A stretch of DNA of 64,000 nucleotides, taken from FACHB-T130 sp042747725 (GTDB taxonomy: Bacteria > Cyanobacteriota > Cyanobacteriia > Cyanobacteriales > FACHB-T130). Below the pieces are notes generated by a model. That model searched no databases, was not told where the DNA came from, and saw only the letters and a program-made list of their open reading frames with translations. A program made the translations under genes and the position numbers. Of this stretch, positions 60,471 through 64,000 are shown in pieces (position 1 is the stretch's first letter; each line of letters opens with the position of its first letter). The stretch is from contig NZ_JBHZGO010000101.1 in NCBI RefSeq assembly GCF_042747725.1, positions 186,001-250,000 of the forward strand. The letters run 5' to 3'.

Positions 60471-62222
60471 TCAACAGCGACGCAAGCGAGTGAGTAGCAG
60501 CACAATTTCGTCCGTCGCCTGCCGTATTATCGGGGCAGATTGGTCGGATTGATTGACGAGAATGCTAAAAACAATCGTTTGATACTCTGGGTGACTCATA
60601 TACCCAGATAGAGAAACGACTCCACTCATGGTTCCTGTCTTCGCTTGCACAATGCCTTGGGCTGGGGTATTTTGAAAGCGACTTTTCAAAGTGCCGCTGA
60701 CACCCGCAACAGGTAGAGAGGCGCGATAAATTGCTGCTTCTTTAGTTTGCGCGATCGCTTCGAGAGTTTGCACCAGTGCTTTTGGACTCACTAAGTTGTG
60801 ACGAGACAACCCCGAACCATCAGCCATCACGTAACTATTGGGATCGATTCCTAATTCAGTTAAAGCCTGTTTAACAGCAGCCAACCCCATTGCAGCAGAA
60901 TTCTGTGAAGACGGGGTTTCCTCGCCCTTACTGGTGGCACCCAGGGTTCGCAATAAAGCTTCTGCATAGAGATTATTACTGTTCTGATTCGTCTCCACCA
61001 ACAGAGTCTCCAACGGTGGCGACTCCACAGCAGCTAATTCCCGTTCGTCCCCGCTTTCTTTGCCAGATCCCACCTGTGACTGTGCTACAGGAATCCCCGC
61101 AATTACTAAAGCACGTCGGAAGTGCTGCAAAAAATACTTGGCGGGATCGAGAACTGCCACACCCAAGGATGCAGGTTCGGCATCCGCAGGCAGCTGACCT
61201 TTAATTTGCAAGACTGGTTTCCCCAGTACAGCGCTAACTTCAATCGATGCTGGTGATTTCGCTTCAGATGTCACCGCATTATTTTCAATTCGCCATTGCG
61301 CGATCGCTATAGGATCGATCCAAGCGGTTTGTAGAGGTTGCCCAGGCGATCGCGGTGATAGGGTCAGCACGGTGGCATTTTGATTCAAAATTAAACTATT
61401 AACGGGTGCCCCATAAGGTGCTTGAAGGTCTCCCCATTCCCAACTGGGATTTATTGCCTGTCCTTGAAAGTAATCATCCTCGACAATTAGCTGCTGCACC
61501 TGACTAATTCCCTGGCGCTTTAGCTGTTGTGCCAAACTTCTGATCTGGGTATCGCTGAAACTGGGATCGCCTCGTCCCACAACGCGCAATTCCCCACCAT
61601 TTGTGCCATAAACAGAAGTGCGAATCCGAAATTGAGAACCTAATTTGTTTAAAGCAGCTGCTGTTGTCAGCAGCTTCGTATTCGATGCGGGGATAAAGTA
61701 ACGCTCTGGTTCGCGGCTGTAGAGGTTGCGTTCTGGCAGTTTTGAATTTGTAGATAATGGTTCTATTAAAATTCCCCAACGAGTGCGGGAAAATTCCGGA
61801 CGGTTGGTAACAGCATCAATCGCGTTTCCTAGTTGGGCGGGACAAATCAACGCAGAAGATTGAGGCTTTTGGGCTTGAGAAACCTGCGTTGAATTAATCG
61901 AACTCTTCGGAGAAACAGCGGGATTATTTGCCTTCGCCTCTTCCTGCCAGAATAGCAATTGTGTTAGGAGCAACAGGAAGCTAAGGCATTTACTGATTTT
62001 AGTAATTTTTAAGAATAAGTAGGGGCGCGGGGAAAATCTAAAACTAGCAGGACTTACGCAAAGCTTATACCTATAGCATTTTGTAGGCGCAATCCCCCTG
62101 TGGTTGCCCCCAGATGCGGTGATGTTGCCTAAGTCCTGAATAGATAAACTTGTTTTTTTAAAACTACAGGTTTTTTTATACTGGGATGAACTGATACTTT
62201 CTTTGAACAACCTACTTACCAT
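60471..62222 (-). CDS. dacB: D-Ala-D-Ala carboxypeptidase/endopeptidase (PBP4, DacB)
   Basis: Trims or opens peptidoglycan crosslinks in the periplasm. The penicilloyl-serine motifs are all present: PASNTKLLT (SxxK) near residue 177, SNNLYAEALL (SxN) near 415 and QAKTGTMSG (KTG) near 527. The signal helix KCLSFLLLLTQLLFWQEEAKA starts only at about residue 70. The preceding part, from ATG 62222, is encoded partly by a family-B element (62048-62138), and no ATG exists between that element and the signal. The true start is therefore uncertain: either the element is now part of the leader peptide, or a non-ATG start is used. Confidence 0.9.
   Translation of the reverse strand: MVSRLFKESISSSQYKKTCSFKKTSLSIQDLGNITASGGNHRGIAPTKCYRYKLCVSPASFRFSPRPYLFLKITKISKCLSFLLLLTQLLFWQEEAKANNPAVSPKSSINSTQVSQAQKPQSSALICPAQLGNAIDAVTNRPEFSRTRWGILIEPLSTNSKLPERNLYSREPERYFIPASNTKLLTTAAALNKLGSQFRIRTSVYGTNGGELRVVGRGDPSFSDTQIRSLAQQLKRQGISQVQQLIVEDDYFQGQAINPSWEWGDLQAPYGAPVNSLILNQNATVLTLSPRSPGQPLQTAWIDPIAIAQWRIENNAVTSEAKSPASIEVSAVLGKPVLQIKGQLPADAEPASLGVAVLDPAKYFLQHFRRALVIAGIPVAQSQVGSGKESGDERELAAVESPPLETLLVETNQNSNNLYAEALLRTLGATSKGEETPSSQNSAAMGLAAVKQALTELGIDPNSYVMADGSGLSRHNLVSPKALVQTLEAIAQTKEAAIYRASLPVAGVSGTLKSRFQNTPAQGIVQAKTGTMSGVVSLSGYMSHPEYQTIVFSILVNQSDQSAPIIRQATDEIVLLLTRLRRC
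62048..62138. mobile_element. MITE-like element, family B copy 4, inside the dacB frame
   Basis: A 91-bp element with ends CAGGACTTACGCAAAGC and GTTGCCTAAGTCCTG and the core CAATCCCCCTGTGGTTGC. Flanks ACTAG and AATAG could be a worn 5-bp duplication. 91 plus 5 is 96 bp, a multiple of three, so such an insertion would keep the reading frame. The dacB frame runs through without a stop. Confidence 0.7.
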
Positions 62223-62411
62223 TCAGATTTTTCCAAATGAAACTGCTTCAGCAATAAAAATATTACCTTAGATAGGTGCAAAAGCACAAATTGGTTTAGC
62301 AATAAAAATATTTCTAATGGTAGAGCTGATTCACTCGGAACAAGTGAATAAAATACAGAATAATCATAGCTTTTTTGTATTTACAACCGTAAAAAATAGG
62401 TAATTATAATC

Positions 62412-62609
62412 ATGGCACTTCAAGAGCGCGATTTTGATAAAAGCAATCGCCGTACAGAGGCACCCCGTCGGAACAATGGTAGTAAATATTTTTTGATGGC
62501 TCTAGTGAGCGTACTTTCGACGTTGGGTTTAGTGGCTGCTGGCTGGTGGCGGTATCAGCGAATGCAAGTAGAAGATGCGATGCGATCGCTCCCGCAGAAA
62601 TTCCAGTGA
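62412..62609 (+). CDS. Small single-helix membrane protein
   Basis: 65 residues. A charged start (ERDFDKSNRRTEAPRRNN) precedes one membrane helix (YFLMALVSVLSTLGLVAAGW) and a short tail ending in a KFQ. ATG 62412 follows an AT-rich leader. No family is recognised. The next gene starts 63 bp later and also encodes a membrane-anchored protein, so they may be co-expressed. Confidence 0.6.
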   Translation: MALQERDFDKSNRRTEAPRRNNGSKYFLMALVSVLSTLGLVAAGWWRYQRMQVEDAMRSLPQKFQ

Positions 62610-62672
62610 CGACCGCTAGCCCAACTGTCAGTTGCTACTGACTCACGATCCATTACCCCTTACCAAAACGGT

Positions 62673-63314
62673 ATGAGCAATTTTTTATCTGGCATCGCAG
62701 TTGTACTTTCGATTTTGGCTATTATTGGCAGTGGCTTCAGTGCCTATCAAGTTTTTGAACTGCGGGAGGAACTCAACGCTAGAGCTAATTCAAAAAGCGG
62801 TTCGACGCCTATCGGAGAGCCAACATCTAGCCCAACACCAGATGCAGACAGCACTCCCGCAGTCAGCCCCACCAGCGCCGCCTCTCCAGTGCCTACTACT
62901 ACTGCTGAGGCGACCAGCACCAACCCCAAAATTCAACCAGGACAGTTTGTGCAACCGGCTTTCAACACCAAGGCGCAAGTAGAGTTACTCTCGGTAAGGC
63001 GAGTTGCAGATCCAGAAACTGGTTCGCGGAATGTCGTGAATGTGCAATTTCGGATGCGACGGGTTGCAAGTCCGACAGATCCAGATAGAGACGTTTTAGT
63101 GCCATCTGCGATCGCTGCCCGCAATCCGAATACGAACGAGACTTACAAAGCGGTTTCTCCTAAACGTGCGACCCCTGCGGTGGATTTTGGCAGTATTGGA
63201 CAAGGTGCCTCAGCCGATGCCTATGTTTGGCTACAAGTTCCGCAGGGAATCAATACGTTAGACATTTATATTCCCAATACACAGCCATTTAAAGGCGTGC
63301 CGGTTTCTAATTAA
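62673..63314 (+). CDS. Membrane-anchored protein with Ser/Thr/Pro linker and DUF4352-like domain
   Basis: 213 residues. An N-terminal helix (FLSGIAVVLSILAIIGSGFS) anchors the protein. A long Thr/Ser/Pro/Ala linker (about residues 42-88) leads to a beta-sandwich-like domain (VELLSVRRVADPETGSRN, NVVNVQFRMRRVAS, GASADAYVWLQVPQG) with similarity in layout to DUF4352/telomeric-repeat-like extracellular domains. The family call is tentative. Confidence 0.6.
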   Translation: MSNFLSGIAVVLSILAIIGSGFSAYQVFELREELNARANSKSGSTPIGEPTSSPTPDADSTPAVSPTSAASPVPTTTAEATSTNPKIQPGQFVQPAFNTKAQVELLSVRRVADPETGSRNVVNVQFRMRRVASPTDPDRDVLVPSAIAARNPNTNETYKAVSPKRATPAVDFGSIGQGASADAYVWLQVPQGINTLDIYIPNTQPFKGVPVSN

Positions 63315-63372
63315 TTTGGCGAGCGTAAATGCAAGGTTCGGATAAGATGGTTCGTTAAACAGCATTGAATTG

Positions 63373-63398
63373 TAGAGACGCGATGCATCGCGTCTCTA
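63373..63398. repeat. Perfect 26-bp palindrome
   Basis: TAGAGACGCGATG followed by its exact reverse complement CATCGCGTCTCTA. The half-site ATCGCGTCTCTA is also found inside the family-A copies 1 and 2, so the two may be related. It lies between the preceding gene and uvsE and is a common cyanobacterial dispersed palindrome. Confidence 0.85.
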
Positions 63399-63607
63399 AG
63401 CAGCGAAAATTATTGCGTCTTTTTACTAAAAAAACTGTATTGAGTCCTATTGGGTTTATCAGAGATTTTTTTGAACAAATCGCCTTGGCAAAGCCATGCA
63501 CGTCAACGCTATACAACGCAGCAGACAAGGGAGAAAGGGAAAGAAGAGGATTTTATAAATTACCGATATAAATTTTTAAAGTCAAGACAAAAACTTAGGA
63601 TAAAACA

Positions 63608-64000
63608 ATGATAATAAGCAATACGCCTAAAAATACAAACTTGCATCTCACTTCCACAAAATCACCACCCGAATTAGGGTTGGTATGCATTACGGTGTCT
63701 GACAAAGTGCGTTACCGCGCCTTGACGCGCAAACGACTATTGCAGCTAGCAACAGCGGAACAGCAGCAAGTTTTGCGAGAATTATATATTGACAACTTGC
63801 AACGCCTGAATAATGCGCTAGATTTCTGCGTAGAAAATAATCTCAGGCTTTACCGAGTGACTTCTGCGTTGTTTCCCTTTGCGGATACCGATTTGGGTGA
63901 GGCGGTGCTGGAGGAGTTTAGGGAACAGGTGAAAGCAACAGGCGATCGCGCAACGGTTCTTGGCATCCGATTAGTGGTACACCCAGATCAGTTCGTTGTC
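63608..64000 (+). CDS. uvsE: UV-damage endonuclease UvsE, 3'-truncated by window edge
   Basis: The first 131 codons of a UvsE/UVDE protein from ATG 63608 run off the window. Seen are LGLVCITVSDKVRYRALTRK, LRELYIDNLQRLNNALDF, YRVTSALFPFADTDLGEAVL and IRLVVHPDQFVV, which follow the family's TIM-barrel order including the HPDQFVV strand with its metal-binding His. It nicks 5' of pyrimidine dimers without light. It is found in some cyanobacteria and in Bacillus and Deinococcus. Confidence 0.92.
   Translation, partial: MIISNTPKNTNLHLTSTKSPPELGLVCITVSDKVRYRALTRKRLLQLATAEQQQVLRELYIDNLQRLNNALDFCVENNLRLYRVTSALFPFADTDLGEAVLEEFREQVKATGDRATVLGIRLVVHPDQFVV

Noticed and set aside
63365..63571. 68-codon open frame before uvsE
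   Set aside because: It begins in the 26-bp palindrome, lacks a ribosome site and shows no protein-like composition.
1..64000. Defence island or prophage
   Set aside because: Apart from the partial NB-ARC ATPase and the broken Rpn gene there are no restriction, CRISPR, toxin-antitoxin, integrase or phage structural genes.

Overview
The window comes from a cyanobacterium. The evidence is the very frequent HIP1 octamer GCGATCGC in both genes and spacers, short tandem heptanucleotide repeats between genes, and several cyanobacterial gene types: FutABC-type iron uptake, a PRC-barrel/DUF2382 stress protein, an SDR-CIA30 fusion, DUF3153, and a TonB receptor with an AMIN domain. Repeat density and heptamer arrays suggest a filamentous, repeat-rich lineage; that is inference. 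No phage, integrative element, CRISPR array or complete insertion sequence is visible.

Layout. 1-8.9 kb: the 3' part of an NB-ARC/STAND ATPase, then aroK, argB, a Tyr/Pro-repeat secreted protein, a TPR membrane protein, a PRC-barrel stress protein, a 1-kb repeat-filled spacer, tRNA-Ala(GGC), hisF and ruvB. 9-20.5 kb: secreted TPR protein, Ca2+/H+ exchanger, GH57 glycosidase, PmbA/TldE-like protein, DUF3153 lipoprotein, MscS channel, an unrecognised protein and an ADP-ribosylglycohydrolase. 20.6-28.6 kb: PgpH-type 7TM-HD phosphohydrolase, alpha/beta hydrolase, a decayed patch (fucosidase-like remnant, frameshifted Rpn nuclease with duplicated tail), HAD phosphatase, SDR-CIA30 protein and a YdcF protein. 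29-39.4 kb, all minus strand: an orphan sugar-ABC permease, 5-formyl-THF cyclo-ligase, a GDP-fucose/exopolysaccharide block (wcaG, gmd, sugar transferase, GT4 glycosyltransferase), an SPFH protein, a lipoprotein, a coiled-coil protein and galE. 39.6-49.3 kb: two large beta-helix surface proteins facing away from each other, a two-domain PPK2 (polyphosphate:AMP phosphotransferase type), a second YdcF protein and an ABC exporter preceded by 20 heptamers. 49.5-64 kb: cobalamin riboswitch plus HupE, a BlaI/M56 pair beside a probable operator, a TPR gene broken by an in-frame TAG, a TonB receptor, futA-futB-futC, DacB (PBP4), two small membrane-anchored proteins and the first 131 codons of UvsE.

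Functional themes. Metal supply is concentrated at 50-60 kb: a B12-riboswitch-controlled HupE transporter (cobalt or nickel), a TonB receptor and a complete Fe(III) ABC importer. Cell-surface construction is concentrated at 31-44 kb: GDP-fucose synthesis, undecaprenyl-phosphate sugar transferase, glycosyltransferase, UDP-galactose epimerase and secreted beta-helix proteins.

The least ordinary signal is two families of about 90-115 bp inverted-repeat elements. Family A has ends TATAGCAATC...GATTGCTATA and five copies. Family B has ends CAGGACTTACGCA...TGCGTAAGTCCTG and five copies. Several copies touch coding sequence: they supply the stop codon of the NB-ARC gene, supply the last codons and stop of futB, and lie in frame inside the 5' part of dacB. 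A separate 135-nt stretch after futC (60195-60329) holds four hairpins inside longer-range pairing arms and could be a structured RNA or a composite repeat.
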